Shown: one piece after another, positions 9,777-19,368 of the stretch
Layout: each line of letters starts with the position of its first letter
Position numbering within the stretch: position 1 is the stretch's first letter
Source: Maribacter sp. PR1
GTDB lineage: Bacteria; Bacteroidota; Bacteroidia; Flavobacteriales; Flavobacteriaceae
Length of the DNA: 64,000 bases
Assembly: GCF_028464145.1 (NCBI RefSeq)
Contig: NZ_JAQPCG010000001.1
Location: 496,001 to 560,000 of the forward strand
Direction of reading: 5' to 3'
Notes under the pieces: generated by a model
Seen by the model: only the letters and a program-made list of their open reading frames with translations
The model's database searches: none
What the model was told of the DNA's origin: nothing
Program-made: the position numbers and the translations under genes

Positions 9777-10142
9777 ATGCAGTTGTCAAAATCCGAAGAG
9801 GAGCTTATGAATATTGTCTGGAAATTAAAAAAAGCCTTTATGAAAGATTTATTGGATGCTTACCCAGAACCAAAACCTGCCACAACCACGGTTGCCACAC
9901 TTTTAAAACGCATGACCGATAAGGGTTTCGTAGCGTACAACAGTTTTGGACGAAGCAGAGAGTATTATCCGTTAGTGAAGAAAAAAGACTATTTCTCCAA
10001 ACATGTAAACGGGCTCATTAAAAATTTCTTTAATGATAGCGCCAGTCAATTTGCCTCTTTTTTTACCCAAGAAACCAACTTGAGCAAAACAGAATTGGAA
10101 GAATTGAAAAAATTAATAGATAACGAAATCAAAAAGAAGTAA
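9777..10142 (+). CDS. BlaI/MecI/CopY family repressor (system 1)
   Basis: 121 residues from ATG 9777. The frame is open upstream to 9696, but that part contains the promoter, so the shorter start is used. A winged helix (MQLSKSEEELMNIVWKLKKA, then TTTVATLLKRMTDKGFV) precedes a C-terminal dimerisation helix region (HVNGLIKNFFNDSASQF). BlaI-type repressors bind TACA/TGTA inverted repeats as dimers and are inactivated by cleavage after signalling from an M56 membrane protease, encoded here 2 bp downstream. Three matching operators lie directly upstream. Confidence 0.88.
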   Translation: MQLSKSEEELMNIVWKLKKAFMKDLLDAYPEPKPATTTVATLLKRMTDKGFVAYNSFGRSREYYPLVKKKDYFSKHVNGLIKNFFNDSASQFASFFTQETNLSKTELEELKKLIDNEIKKK

Positions 10143-10144
10143 TT

Positions 10145-12433
10145 ATGTTCATCTTCCTTGTAAAATTTACCGCCTGCTTGGCTATATTGCTTTTGTTTTA
10201 CAAAGTGATATTGGAAAGGGAAAGTATGCACCACTTTAAAAGATTCTACCTTTTGGGGGCTTTGGTTGCCTCATTTATTATCCCAAATATCGTGTTCACG
10301 GAATATGTGGAAATAGCCCAGAATACCGTTACCCAACAAACTCAAATTGGTCATTTTGTTACGGAACCAGAAATTGAGCAACCTGTAGTACAAAAAAGTC
10401 CCATTAATTGGGAAGCAATACTATGGTTCGTTTACGGTATAGGGGTATTGGGATTTGGTTTTCGGTTTATAAAACACCTTGTACAAATCTGGTTACGTAT
10501 TCGTAAAAACCCCAAATTCAAAAATAATTTTATAACCAGGGTATTATTGGCACAACAACTGCCTCCACATACATTTTTCTGCTATATCTTTTTAAATAAA
10601 AAGGAATTTGAGACCCGAAATATTCCTAGTGAAGTAATGTTGCATGAAGAAACCCACGCCAAACAGCGTCATAGCCTTGACATTTTACTAATTGAATTGG
10701 CACAGGTTATACTGTGGTTCAATCCCTTGATATACTTGCTTAAATCCTCCATAAAATTGAACCATGAATTTTTGGCGGATAGTGAGGTTGTCAATACAAG
10801 CAATAATCATACGCAATATCAAAATACGCTCCTATCGTATTTATCAAACGATAGTTTTAACAAACATCAGTCGATTGGCATTGCAAATGCCATTAATTAT
10901 TCATCAATCAAAAAACGATTTACAGTCATGAAAACAAAAACATCAAAAAAATCAATTGTATTAAGAAGCTTTTTGCTCCTGCCTTTAATCGCCCTATTGT
11001 TATTTGGGTTCACAGAGACACGCCAAATTGAAAAAGAAAATCATTTTGACCAATTAATAAATATGGAGCTACTTGAAAATGGCAATGTCCTATTGAATAG
11101 TAAAGCCTATAATTTTAATGAAATTCCTGAACTTTTGAACAATGAGTATCTTAAGGAAATTGAAGCCGAAAGGACAAAAGTTAATATTGGTGTCAAGGAA
11201 CAAATTTATTACAATGTCATTGAAAATTTAATTGATCAAATTAAAAAAACAAAAATCCATTGGATTGATGTTACTGCAAAAGAAGTAATAATGGAGAACA
11301 ATCAATATGAAGAAAATGTCCCAATTATTACGGAAGCTATTTTTTTGAAGGCTGAGAGAATAACTTTAGTCGATAGTAATTTTATGGAAAGTGTTTCCCA
11401 GTCAGATATAGCAACCTATAACCAATTAGCAAAAAAATATAATGCCGTCTCTATTGAAAAGCGAGTAATCCCCTTGAAAGATTTAAAGGTTTTGGAGACT
11501 ATTTATCGGAACATGAGCGATAACCAAAAAGAAAATTCACTACCATTTCCCGATTGTCTGCCCCAAAATCAAAAAACGGTCGAGCTAATAGAAATCAATA
11601 TCAACAACAAAGGTCAATTACTGGTTCAGGATCAGTTAGTTAAATTGGAGAATTTAGAATCATACTTATCCAAAATCAATAGGCACCTTTCTTTTGGCGA
11701 AAGGAAAAAGACCATACGTTCGGTAATCAAGGTGGATACCAAAACTCCAAAAGACGTGGTTCAAAAAGTAGATAAAATTTTGACCGATTACGGTACTGCT
11801 ACAATTAACATCGTTGGACCGAAAGATTCCTCAATTAGCAAACAGCAAAGTGCTACGCGTGCCGAAATGAAAGAATACAATGGCTTGGCCAAGAAGTACA
11901 ATGAAATGGACCGTAGTGAGATGTACATTAAGAAAAGTGAAGTATCCAGATTAAAAGTACTTTACAGTAAAATGTCCAAAAAACAAAGAGCAGATGCGGA
12001 ACCCTTTCCAGATTTTCCACCACTACCCCCAGCCCCAGATGCGCCAAAACCACCTAAAAATGTTTCAGATACCGATTATGCTTCCAACCAAATAGGAACG
12101 ATAATTGACGAGCAAGATCCCTATGATGAGGTTGGTGGAGCTCTTAGCGTTTCTTCTCTAAAACAACCAAAACCACCTTTACCACCAACATCTATAAAAA
12201 AAGTAAATCCAAACCAGCCCCCTACTCCACCAAAGCCCAAATCCCCAATAGAGCATATCAATGAAATGGCCAAAAAAGGTGCAACTTTTTCACACAATGG
12301 TAAGGAAATATCTGCCGAAAAGGCAATAGAAATCATAAAAAACAACAATAAAATAAACATAGACTCCAGAGGTACGGACGGGAATGGACCCATCGTGAAA
12401 CTATCAACAGCACCCATTCAAATAGAAAAATAG
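10145..12433 (+). CDS. BlaR1/MecR1-like M56 membrane metallopeptidase with ExbD-like sensor repeats
   Basis: 762 residues. Membrane segments lie at about 3-22, 35-52, 90-110, 180-200 and 272-290. The M56 zinc motif is HEETH (167-171) with the third ligand region NHEFLAD (206-212). The exported C-terminal part (about 295-762) lacks a penicillin-binding domain. Instead, two stretches (about 305-382 and 479-558) follow the strand/helix pattern of the ExbD/TolR periplasmic domain, e.g. INNKGQLLVQ. Each is followed by a repeat beginning YNxLAKKYN and ending PFPD (424-470, 577-623). A Pro-rich segment (625-705) and a short HNGKEIS module close the protein. Inferred role: sense an envelope signal and trigger release of the upstream BlaI. 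The ExbD resemblance is my own reading and is unverified. Confidence 0.8.
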   Translation: MFIFLVKFTACLAILLLFYKVILERESMHHFKRFYLLGALVASFIIPNIVFTEYVEIAQNTVTQQTQIGHFVTEPEIEQPVVQKSPINWEAILWFVYGIGVLGFGFRFIKHLVQIWLRIRKNPKFKNNFITRVLLAQQLPPHTFFCYIFLNKKEFETRNIPSEVMLHEETHAKQRHSLDILLIELAQVILWFNPLIYLLKSSIKLNHEFLADSEVVNTSNNHTQYQNTLLSYLSNDSFNKHQSIGIANAINYSSIKKRFTVMKTKTSKKSIVLRSFLLLPLIALLLFGFTETRQIEKENHFDQLINMELLENGNVLLNSKAYNFNEIPELLNNEYLKEIEAERTKVNIGVKEQIYYNVIENLIDQIKKTKIHWIDVTAKEVIMENNQYEENVPIITEAIFLKAERITLVDSNFMESVSQSDIATYNQLAKKYNAVSIEKRVIPLKDLKVLETIYRNMSDNQKENSLPFPDCLPQNQKTVELIEININNKGQLLVQDQLVKLENLESYLSKINRHLSFGERKKTIRSVIKVDTKTPKDVVQKVDKILTDYGTATINIVGPKDSSISKQQSATRAEMKEYNGLAKKYNEMDRSEMYIKKSEVSRLKVLYSKMSKKQRADAEPFPDFPPLPPAPDAPKPPKNVSDTDYASNQIGTIIDEQDPYDEVGGALSVSSLKQPKPPLPPTSIKKVNPNQPPTPPKPKSPIEHINEMAKKGATFSHNGKEISAEKAIEIIKNNNKINIDSRGTDGNGPIVKLSTAPIQIEK

Positions 12434-12456
12434 GAATAAACCAAAATAGAATAATG

Positions 12457-12486
12457 TTAAAAGCCCCTTAATCGGGGCTTTTTATG
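12457..12486 (+). terminator. Intrinsic terminator after the M56 gene
   Basis: Stem AAAAGCCCC / GGGGCTTTT with loop TTAATC (about 12459-12482) followed by T-rich sequence, 25 bp after the stop codon at 12433. Confidence 0.9.
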
Positions 12487-12543
12487 TAACAATCTTTTAC
12501 AAATAGCGTTCTAACAGGTAAGCCTATTTTAATTTACGGCTTA

Positions 12544-12563
12544 CCCTGAGCAAAGTCGAAGGG
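12544..12563. repeat. REP-like palindrome, variant
   Basis: CCCTGAGCAAAGTCGAAGGG, an imperfect palindrome of the short GC-rich intergenic type widespread in marine flavobacteria, here 22 bp before the DUF4407 start codon. It shares the CCC(T)GAGCnnAGyCGAnGGG pattern with the two copies near the tRNA. Confidence 0.5.
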
Positions 12564-12584
12564 TCAATCAAAAAACAAATCAAC

Positions 12585-13685
12585 ATGCTACAAGACTTTT
12601 TTATCCTGTGTTCGGGAGCAGATTCAGAAATATTAAAGACTTGCTCCAAGGGCGAGCAAAATAAATATGCCGGTATCGGCGCTACCGTTTTCTTTACTGC
12701 AGTCATGGCCTTTATAGCTAGTAGTTATGCCTTATACACTGTTTTTGACAGTGTCTATGCAGCTGTATTTTTTGGCCTTATTTGGGGATTACTCATTTTT
12801 AACCTGGACCGCTTTATCGTCTCCACCATTAAAAAAAGAAATAAATTTAGTCAGGAGTTTTTGCAGGCAACACCACGAATTCTTTTGGCCATTATTATTG
12901 CCGTAGTTATATCCAAACCCTTGGAAATGAAAATTTTCGAAAAGGAAATTAATCAGGTTTTATTGGAGCAAAAGAATGAACTCACTTTGGCCAACAAAGA
13001 ACAACTGGCATTACAGTACACGCCTAAAGTAGAAAAACTGAATCAGGATATTGCATTGTTAAAATCTGAAATTACTACACAGGAAGCTGAGACGAACGCC
13101 CTTTATGACACCTATATTAACGAGGCCGAAGGTACTGCTGGGACGGGACTCCTGGGTAAAGGACCTGTGTATAAGGAGAAACGTGAAAAGCACGATGCCG
13201 CACTTGCCGAATTACAGGAATTAAAAGGGAATAATGGTGAAAAGATTGCCGACATAGAAAGGCAAATTACTGCATTGGACACGGAGTATGCGGAAGTTGT
13301 AAAAGACACACAGCCCATTATTGATGGTTTTGATGGACTCATGGCTCGGATTACGGCTTTGGGTGAGCTACCGTGGTTTCCGTCCTTCTTTATCTTTCTT
13401 TTATTTTTAGCTATAGAAACATCACCAATCATTGCTAAATTATTGACTCCCAAAGGTGAATATGACGTAAAATTGGAAGAAGAGGAAAGTATCCTAAGTT
13501 CATGGGTAGCTCAAAAAGTAGCACAAAGACAATTAATCGTTGCAACGGACGGAGATATCAATCAAAAAATCTATGAAGATTTAAAAGGGGAAGAGGAACT
13601 TTATGGTTATAAAAAGCAGAGGGCCGAAGAACTCTTGCGCTTACAAGCAGATAAATTCCATGAGGTCCAAGTGAAAAATCTTTAA
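12585..13685 (+). CDS. DUF4407 integral membrane protein
   Basis: 366 residues matching the DUF4407 family: N-terminal LQDFFILCSGAD, membrane segments at about 30-50, 55-75, 98-112 and 263-285, the motif NLDRFIVSTIKK after the second segment, and a long charged coiled-coil-like region (about 118-245) between the third and fourth. The C-terminal tail (290-366) is charged and probably cytoplasmic. Function unknown for the family. It is preceded by a REP-like palindrome and the M56 terminator, so it is transcribed separately from the BlaI/M56 pair. Confidence 0.85.
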   Translation: MLQDFFILCSGADSEILKTCSKGEQNKYAGIGATVFFTAVMAFIASSYALYTVFDSVYAAVFFGLIWGLLIFNLDRFIVSTIKKRNKFSQEFLQATPRILLAIIIAVVISKPLEMKIFEKEINQVLLEQKNELTLANKEQLALQYTPKVEKLNQDIALLKSEITTQEAETNALYDTYINEAEGTAGTGLLGKGPVYKEKREKHDAALAELQELKGNNGEKIADIERQITALDTEYAEVVKDTQPIIDGFDGLMARITALGELPWFPSFFIFLLFLAIETSPIIAKLLTPKGEYDVKLEEEESILSSWVAQKVAQRQLIVATDGDINQKIYEDLKGEEELYGYKKQRAEELLRLQADKFHEVQVKNL

Positions 13686-14047
13686 TTCGGTAATTTAAAC
13701 TCAGGATTATAAATTAATCCAAGAATGTTACCCCAGGGATCCTTAACGGAGGCAACCACAATCTCACCACCAACATTGGACGGCACCTCGTGCGTAGTTG
13801 CACCAAATTCAATCAGCCTATCGAATTCATCCTGTATTTTTTCGACTCCCCATAACGCCATAACACTTTCTTTTTTATCTGTTGTTGGTTGTACTTCAGG
13901 CTGAAGGCCCAACTCGTACCCTTTTATATTGAAACCAACATATTATGGTTCATCGAAATAAGGCTCAGTTTCAAAAGCCTTTGTATACCATTCTTTGGCG
14001 CTTGAAATATCTCCTACCTTATAAATAGCCGTTCTAAGTCCTAACAT
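13682..14047 (-). pseudogene. VOC (glyoxalase/bleomycin-resistance) family gene interrupted by an in-frame stop
   Basis: From ATG 14047 the minus-strand frame reads MLGLRTAIYKVGDISSAKEW..., reaches TAA at 13945-13943 (codon 35, after FDEP), then continues in the same frame with YVGFNIKGYELGLQPE... to the true stop at 13682. Together this is a full 121-residue VOC fold with the typical C-terminal VKDPWGNILGLIYNPEF. One base change (TAT to TAA) would explain the stop. An alternative start inside could still give a 76-residue C-terminal piece, which lacks the first beta-alpha-beta half and is unlikely to fold. It overlaps the end of the DUF4407 gene by 4 bp on the opposite strand. A sequencing error is possible. 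Confidence 0.75.
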
Positions 14048-14235
14048 TTTATCCCATTTAAATTTCTCATAAAGCTAGTATAATATACTTATCTAAAATG
14101 TATTAGAAGGAAATCTTGTTGAAATGACGGAGAACTACCTTAACCCAATTTGAGCTCTTTATTGAGTAAAAGAGATACTCTTTATATCATATCAGCATTA
14201 TACTATACTTGACCTACACTATCTTTAACGCGATT

Positions 14236-14346
14236 ATGGGTACATTGAAAGAAAGAAAACAACGAAGGAGAAGAGCATATAATTTGGTTATTGTAGTTTC
14301 GTTAATCATCGTAATCATTGCTGCGATATGGGTTAATTACAATTAA
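14236..14346 (+). CDS. Putative 36-residue single-span membrane microprotein
   Basis: ATG 14236 to TAA 14344-14346. The product starts with a strongly basic stretch (KERKQRRRRAY, residues 5-15) followed by one hydrophobic helix (NLVIVVSLIIVIIAAIW, 16-32), a classic positive-inside single-span topology. It lies 51 bp upstream of tamB on the same strand. No family recognised. The segregation of charge and hydrophobicity is unlike random sequence, but conservation would be needed to confirm it is a gene. Confidence 0.5.
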   Translation: MGTLKERKQRRRRAYNLVIVVSLIIVIIAAIWVNYN

Positions 14347-14397
14347 GGATTCTCCTAGCCTTCCAAAACCTTATTCAATGCCGTTCTCCAATATTTT

Positions 14398-17300
14398 ATG
14401 AAAGACTACAAATGGAACCGAAAAAGAATACTGAGACTGGTAGGGAAAATTATTCTTACCCTTCTTTTGCTGTTTGCTGTTTTGGTTTTAGTCATTAGAA
14501 CTCCTTGGGCCCAGAATTTAATTGTCTCCAAAATAACGGAATATGTCTCAAATACTACAAATACAAAATTTGAGGTTGAAAAAGTATTTATTACGTTCTC
14601 CGGAAACATAGAAACAAGGGGTGTTTATATGGAGGATAAACAAGGAGACACTCTTTTATATGCGAAGGAATTACAATTAGACCTACCTATTTATCCTTTT
14701 CTGGTTAAAAATGAACTATCTATCGATGATGTGAATGCCAAAGGTTTCGTAGCAAATATTAAGAGAGCCGAAGACCCTGACCAATTTAATTTCAGCTTTT
14801 TATTGGATGCATTTGCAACATCTCCCAGTGATACAACTACAACAGAGCCGATGCGTATATCTCTTGGTGATTTTTATTTGGAGGACTGGAAATTTCGGTA
14901 TACCGATGCATACTTGGGAACGGATATCAAATTAAACCTCGGGAGACTGAATACCGATTTTTTAGAATTCAACTTGGAGAAAATGATTTTTGAAGTTGAT
15001 GAATTCAAGCTTGAAAATACCCAAATTAAATATGGCCAAAATCACGTTTCACCCACTTCCAATGATACCACAACAACTACACTACCGTTGATAAAAGTTT
15101 CAGATTTCAAACTGAACAAAGTCCATGTTTCTTATGATTCGAAGCCAGACGCCCTACAAACTTCTTTTAAGCTTGGAAACATAGCCCTATCGGATATCGA
15201 TGTAGATGTTTCCAAGAGTAGTTATAATACTCACGATTTGTTAATTGCCGAATCCAATATTGATGTTTCACTCCATAAAGTAACTGATACTACAAAAATT
15301 AAAGATAATTCGTTTGAGTGGCCCAAAATTGTTCTTGCTTCCCAAAATATAGATTTGGAATCCAATTCAATAACATTTTCCCAAAACAATGAAAAAAGAA
15401 CGGATTCCGTTTTTAACCCAAGTGCCTTTGCGTTAAATCAATTAAACTTTCATGCAGAAAATTTTAGGTATCGGCCTAAAAATTTTCATCTGTTACTCAA
15501 GGATGCCTCATTTCAAGAAACCAGCGGAATCCAATTGAAACAATTCGCTTTTGAAGCTGGCTTAACGGATAATGACGCCTTTATCAAAGATTTTATCGTC
15601 GGGCTGAACAATAGTAAGGCCAATGCCAATATGGAAATTGCCTTTACCTCTATCCAAGAAGCGCTCAACAGTACCCAAAATAGCTCCATAGATTTAGGGC
15701 TTACCGATTTAAATATTGAACCCTCGGATATTCAACAATTGGTTCCTCAATTAAGTAACAACATCTATTTAGACTCCTTGTCCCTTCATCCCATTACGGG
15801 AACGTTAAAGGCAAATGGCACCTTGAAAAAAGTGGATGAGTTGGATACCAAATTGAATTGGGGGGACAATACCATGGTGTCAATTAACGGAACTCTTTCA
15901 AATCTAACGCAAACCGATGCTTTCGCTTATGATTTGAATAATATTGATATAAAATCCACAAATAGTGATATTACCAAGTTTATATCGGTCAAAGATTTGA
16001 GCATTCAAGTTCCTAAAACAATAGCATTGAACGGTTCTTTGAAAGGAACTTTGGAAACTTTTGAAACTAAATCAGAATTACAGATTCCAGAAGGAAGGAT
16101 AAACCTGAATGCATCAGCGAGTATAGGGGATACAAAACAATTTAGGGGATTGGTAAAAACGGACAGCTTACCCATAGGCAAATTTTTAAAAAATCCTCAA
16201 TTGGGAACTATTTCCTTTGAAATAAACGGGTTTGTATCTGGAACTGAACTATTCAATCTCGATGCCAAAATAGACGGAAAGGTTCCGGAATTTGAACTTA
16301 ACAATTACGTCTATAAAAATATTAACCTTTCCGGAACCGTTGAAAATGGACAAGGCACCTTAAACTTAATTGTTGAAGACGAAAACCTGAATTTTAAAAC
16401 GGACACCAGTATCGATTTAACTTCCGAAACAAATTCAATAAAATTCAACGCTAACCTCATTGGTGCGGATTTACGAGAATTGGGCTTTACGCAAAATGAT
16501 ATCAAAATTGCAGGCGAACTACAAGGAGACTATAACGGTAAAACCAATAATTACACTATTGAGACCCATATAAAAAATGCCATTGCCGTAACGGACAACA
16601 GGCAATATCAAATAACGCCTGTTAACATTAATGCGCATATTGAAGATTCCATAACAGATGTCACAATAAAAAGTGGTTTTATAAACGGAGGACTATATTC
16701 CAACGCTTCACCCAACAGAATCAATAAGGCGCTGAAGCAGCAACTGGAAAATTACTTTAGTTCGGACAGTACAGTTGCTCAAAACGTGGACGATGTTAAG
16801 GCTAAGCTAGATCTAGCCATTGTACCCACGCCCATTATTTCCAAAGTTTTTTTTGATGGTATCCAGGACTTGGATTCCCTAAATATCGACGCCAACTTTG
16901 ATGCCCGATCTAAAAATTTGTCGGGTAAGATTTTCATCCCAAGATTTTCCTATAATAAAAGTGTGGTAGACAGCCTCAATGTTAATCTACAGGGAGACTC
17001 CGTAAACCTTCAATTCTCTGCAGGAGTAGCAGAATTTCAATATCAGCCTATACACTTAAAGAAAACCTTTCTGGAAGGAGAACTTAAAAACAAGGAGTTG
17101 ATTCTCGATTTTAGTTCCATCAACGATACTACGGAAATCATGCATATTTCATCCGAACTGGTCTTTAAAAAAGATACATTGACCCTACACGTATCGCCCG
17201 ATAATCTTGTCCTGAACAAAAAGCAATGGGAAGTTCCCGAGGACAATAAAATTACGCTTGCGGAATCCTATTCCAATTTCAAGAATCTTATCTTTTCCAG

Positions 17301-19368
17301 AAACAAACAAAAACTTCAGGTGTCTACCGAAGTGCCCGCCATGAAGGCGGACCATATTGGTATTCTCTTCGAGAACTTTCAATTACAGACATTTTTAAGT
17401 CTTTTTAATCCAGATGAGGCATTGGCCAAAGGCGTGGTTCAAGGTAACTTCGTAATTCTAAACCCCTATGATGCTTCAGGACTGGTATCCAAAATGGATA
17501 TTAATGATTTCTATTTGATGCAGAATCCGTTGGGCACCCTCAATCTCAACGCTTCTTCCAAATCTTTTTCCGATTATGATTTTGATTTAGTACTTAAAGA
17601 CGGGGGAGCCGATTTAAGATTAATGGGAGATTACACGGCAAGACAGGACGATGCAGATTTAAACTTCGAATTGGATATCCAAAAATTGGAAACAAGAATT
17701 CTAGAAGGGTTTCTTAAGGATGTGCTTTCAGACCCTTCCGGAAATATTTCGGGGAGTTTACTGGTCAACGGAACTCTGAGTGAACCGGCATATTCGGGAA
17801 GATTGAATTTCAACAATGTTGGCCTTACACTATCAGACTATAAAACAAGCCTAAATATTAATGAACAATCACTCGATTTAAACGAAGAAGAAATTACATT
17901 GAATTCGTTCAAAGTAAAAGATTCAAGTAGCGGAACATTTACATTGGATGGTAAAGTGATAACGGACAATCTATTTAATCCCAAGTTCGACCTTTCTGTA
18001 AAAGCTGAGAAATTCATAATACTGGATTCCAAAAAAGGGGACAACGAACTGGTTTATGGTAAAGCAGTTGTAGATACCGATTTTGAGGTTTCCGGGAATT
18101 TGGAACTTCCGGTAATCAATGGTACCCTTAGTATTGGAGATGCCACCAACCTTACTTATCTCGTTCCCCAGACTCAATATGAAATACAAGAGCGGGAAGG
18201 GGTCGTTATTTTTGTGAATCGGGAAAACCCAGACGCTATTTTGACCAAGAATACCGGTGAAACCGCTAATTCGGTTTTTGCCGGAATGGATATAAACACA
18301 ACATTGAAAATTTCGGACCAGGCAATTTTTACCATTGTCCTTGATGAAAAAACACAGGACAAATTACAGGCATCTGGAAATGCGACCTTAAACCTCAACA
18401 TTAACCCAAATCAGGACATACAACTGTCGGGAAGGCTTGAGCTAAATTCAGGATTCTATAGAACAAGCCTTTACAATCTAGTTAGCCGAGAGTTTAAGAT
18501 TAATGAAGGAAGTAGTGTGGTTTGGTCTGGTGATCCGTATAATGCGAAATTGGATGTTACTGCAATTTATGAATTGGAGACATCTGCAGCGCCTTTAATG
18601 TCATCCATAAGCTTTGGACAGGACACAGGTGTTTCTGGACAATATCAAAGGTCTTCTACCTTTCTGGTGTATTTAAACGTTGGTGGAGAGATTACCAGTC
18701 CAGAACTATCCTTTGCCCTGGATATGCCGGAAAATGCACAGGGCAACTATGGAGGTGCCGTATATGGACGAATCCAGCAACTGAACGAACAGGAATCGGA
18801 ATTGAACAAACAGGTATTCTCACTTTTGGCTTTAAATCGATTTTATCCAACTACGGGTAGCGATGGTAGTAATGGAGGTGCCATTGCCTTGGCAAGAAAC
18901 AATGTAAACAAAGTTCTATCCAGCGAACTCAATTCCATTTCCAATAAAATATTGGGGAATAGTGGTTTTGAATTGGATTTTGACCTCGATAGCTTTCAGG
19001 ACTATCAGGGAAATGACTATCAAAACCGAACCCAATTGAATATCAATGCCAAGAAAAAACTCTTTGATGACCGTTTGATCGTAACCGCAGGTAGTGCTGT
19101 AGATGTGGAAGGAAGTGCGTCCAATGCGGATACGGCAACTCCGGTCATAGGAAATGTATCTTTAGAGTACCTTTTAACCGAAGAGGGTATGTATCGCCTA
19201 AAAGGATTTAGAAGACAGGAGTATCAAAATATTATTGATGGTCAATTAATTGTAACCGGTTTGGCTTTTATTTTCAATAGGGAGTTCAATAAATTTAGTC
19301 AGCTTTTCAAGCCGGTTAAGGTAGAAACTGAAGAAGAAAAGAACACAGAAGAAATCAAAAAGCAATAG
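14398..19368 (+). CDS. tamB: TamB, inner-membrane-anchored translocation and assembly module
   Basis: 1656 residues. One N-terminal membrane helix (about 14-34) is followed by the AsmA-like start (TPWAQNLIVSKITEYVSNTT) and a very long beta-rich, repetitive region rich in N, D, S and T, as expected for the periplasmic beta-taco groove that spans to the outer membrane. The C-terminal about 400 residues carry the DUF490/TamB signature with FEVSGNLELPVINGTLSIGD and late motifs such as GFYRTSLYNLVSREFKI. TamB works with an Omp85 partner in outer-membrane protein insertion and lipid transport. Its stop codon abuts the start of the next gene, which encodes that partner. Confidence 0.93.
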   Translation: MKDYKWNRKRILRLVGKIILTLLLLFAVLVLVIRTPWAQNLIVSKITEYVSNTTNTKFEVEKVFITFSGNIETRGVYMEDKQGDTLLYAKELQLDLPIYPFLVKNELSIDDVNAKGFVANIKRAEDPDQFNFSFLLDAFATSPSDTTTTEPMRISLGDFYLEDWKFRYTDAYLGTDIKLNLGRLNTDFLEFNLEKMIFEVDEFKLENTQIKYGQNHVSPTSNDTTTTTLPLIKVSDFKLNKVHVSYDSKPDALQTSFKLGNIALSDIDVDVSKSSYNTHDLLIAESNIDVSLHKVTDTTKIKDNSFEWPKIVLASQNIDLESNSITFSQNNEKRTDSVFNPSAFALNQLNFHAENFRYRPKNFHLLLKDASFQETSGIQLKQFAFEAGLTDNDAFIKDFIVGLNNSKANANMEIAFTSIQEALNSTQNSSIDLGLTDLNIEPSDIQQLVPQLSNNIYLDSLSLHPITGTLKANGTLKKVDELDTKLNWGDNTMVSINGTLSNLTQTDAFAYDLNNIDIKSTNSDITKFISVKDLSIQVPKTIALNGSLKGTLETFETKSELQIPEGRINLNASASIGDTKQFRGLVKTDSLPIGKFLKNPQLGTISFEINGFVSGTELFNLDAKIDGKVPEFELNNYVYKNINLSGTVENGQGTLNLIVEDENLNFKTDTSIDLTSETNSIKFNANLIGADLRELGFTQNDIKIAGELQGDYNGKTNNYTIETHIKNAIAVTDNRQYQITPVNINAHIEDSITDVTIKSGFINGGLYSNASPNRINKALKQQLENYFSSDSTVAQNVDDVKAKLDLAIVPTPIISKVFFDGIQDLDSLNIDANFDARSKNLSGKIFIPRFSYNKSVVDSLNVNLQGDSVNLQFSAGVAEFQYQPIHLKKTFLEGELKNKELILDFSSINDTTEIMHISSELVFKKDTLTLHVSPDNLVLNKKQWEVPEDNKITLAESYSNFKNLIFSRNKQKLQVSTEVPAMKADHIGILFENFQLQTFLSLFNPDEALAKGVVQGNFVILNPYDASGLVSKMDINDFYLMQNPLGTLNLNASSKSFSDYDFDLVLKDGGADLRLMGDYTARQDDADLNFELDIQKLETRILEGFLKDVLSDPSGNISGSLLVNGTLSEPAYSGRLNFNNVGLTLSDYKTSLNINEQSLDLNEEEITLNSFKVKDSSSGTFTLDGKVITDNLFNPKFDLSVKAEKFIILDSKKGDNELVYGKAVVDTDFEVSGNLELPVINGTLSIGDATNLTYLVPQTQYEIQEREGVVIFVNRENPDAILTKNTGETANSVFAGMDINTTLKISDQAIFTIVLDEKTQDKLQASGNATLNLNINPNQDIQLSGRLELNSGFYRTSLYNLVSREFKINEGSSVVWSGDPYNAKLDVTAIYELETSAAPLMSSISFGQDTGVSGQYQRSSTFLVYLNVGGEITSPELSFALDMPENAQGNYGGAVYGRIQQLNEQESELNKQVFSLLALNRFYPTTGSDGSNGGAIALARNNVNKVLSSELNSISNKILGNSGFELDFDLDSFQDYQGNDYQNRTQLNINAKKKLFDDRLIVTAGSAVDVEGSASNADTATPVIGNVSLEYLLTEEGMYRLKGFRRQEYQNIIDGQLIVTGLAFIFNREFNKFSQLFKPVKVETEEEKNTEEIKKQ

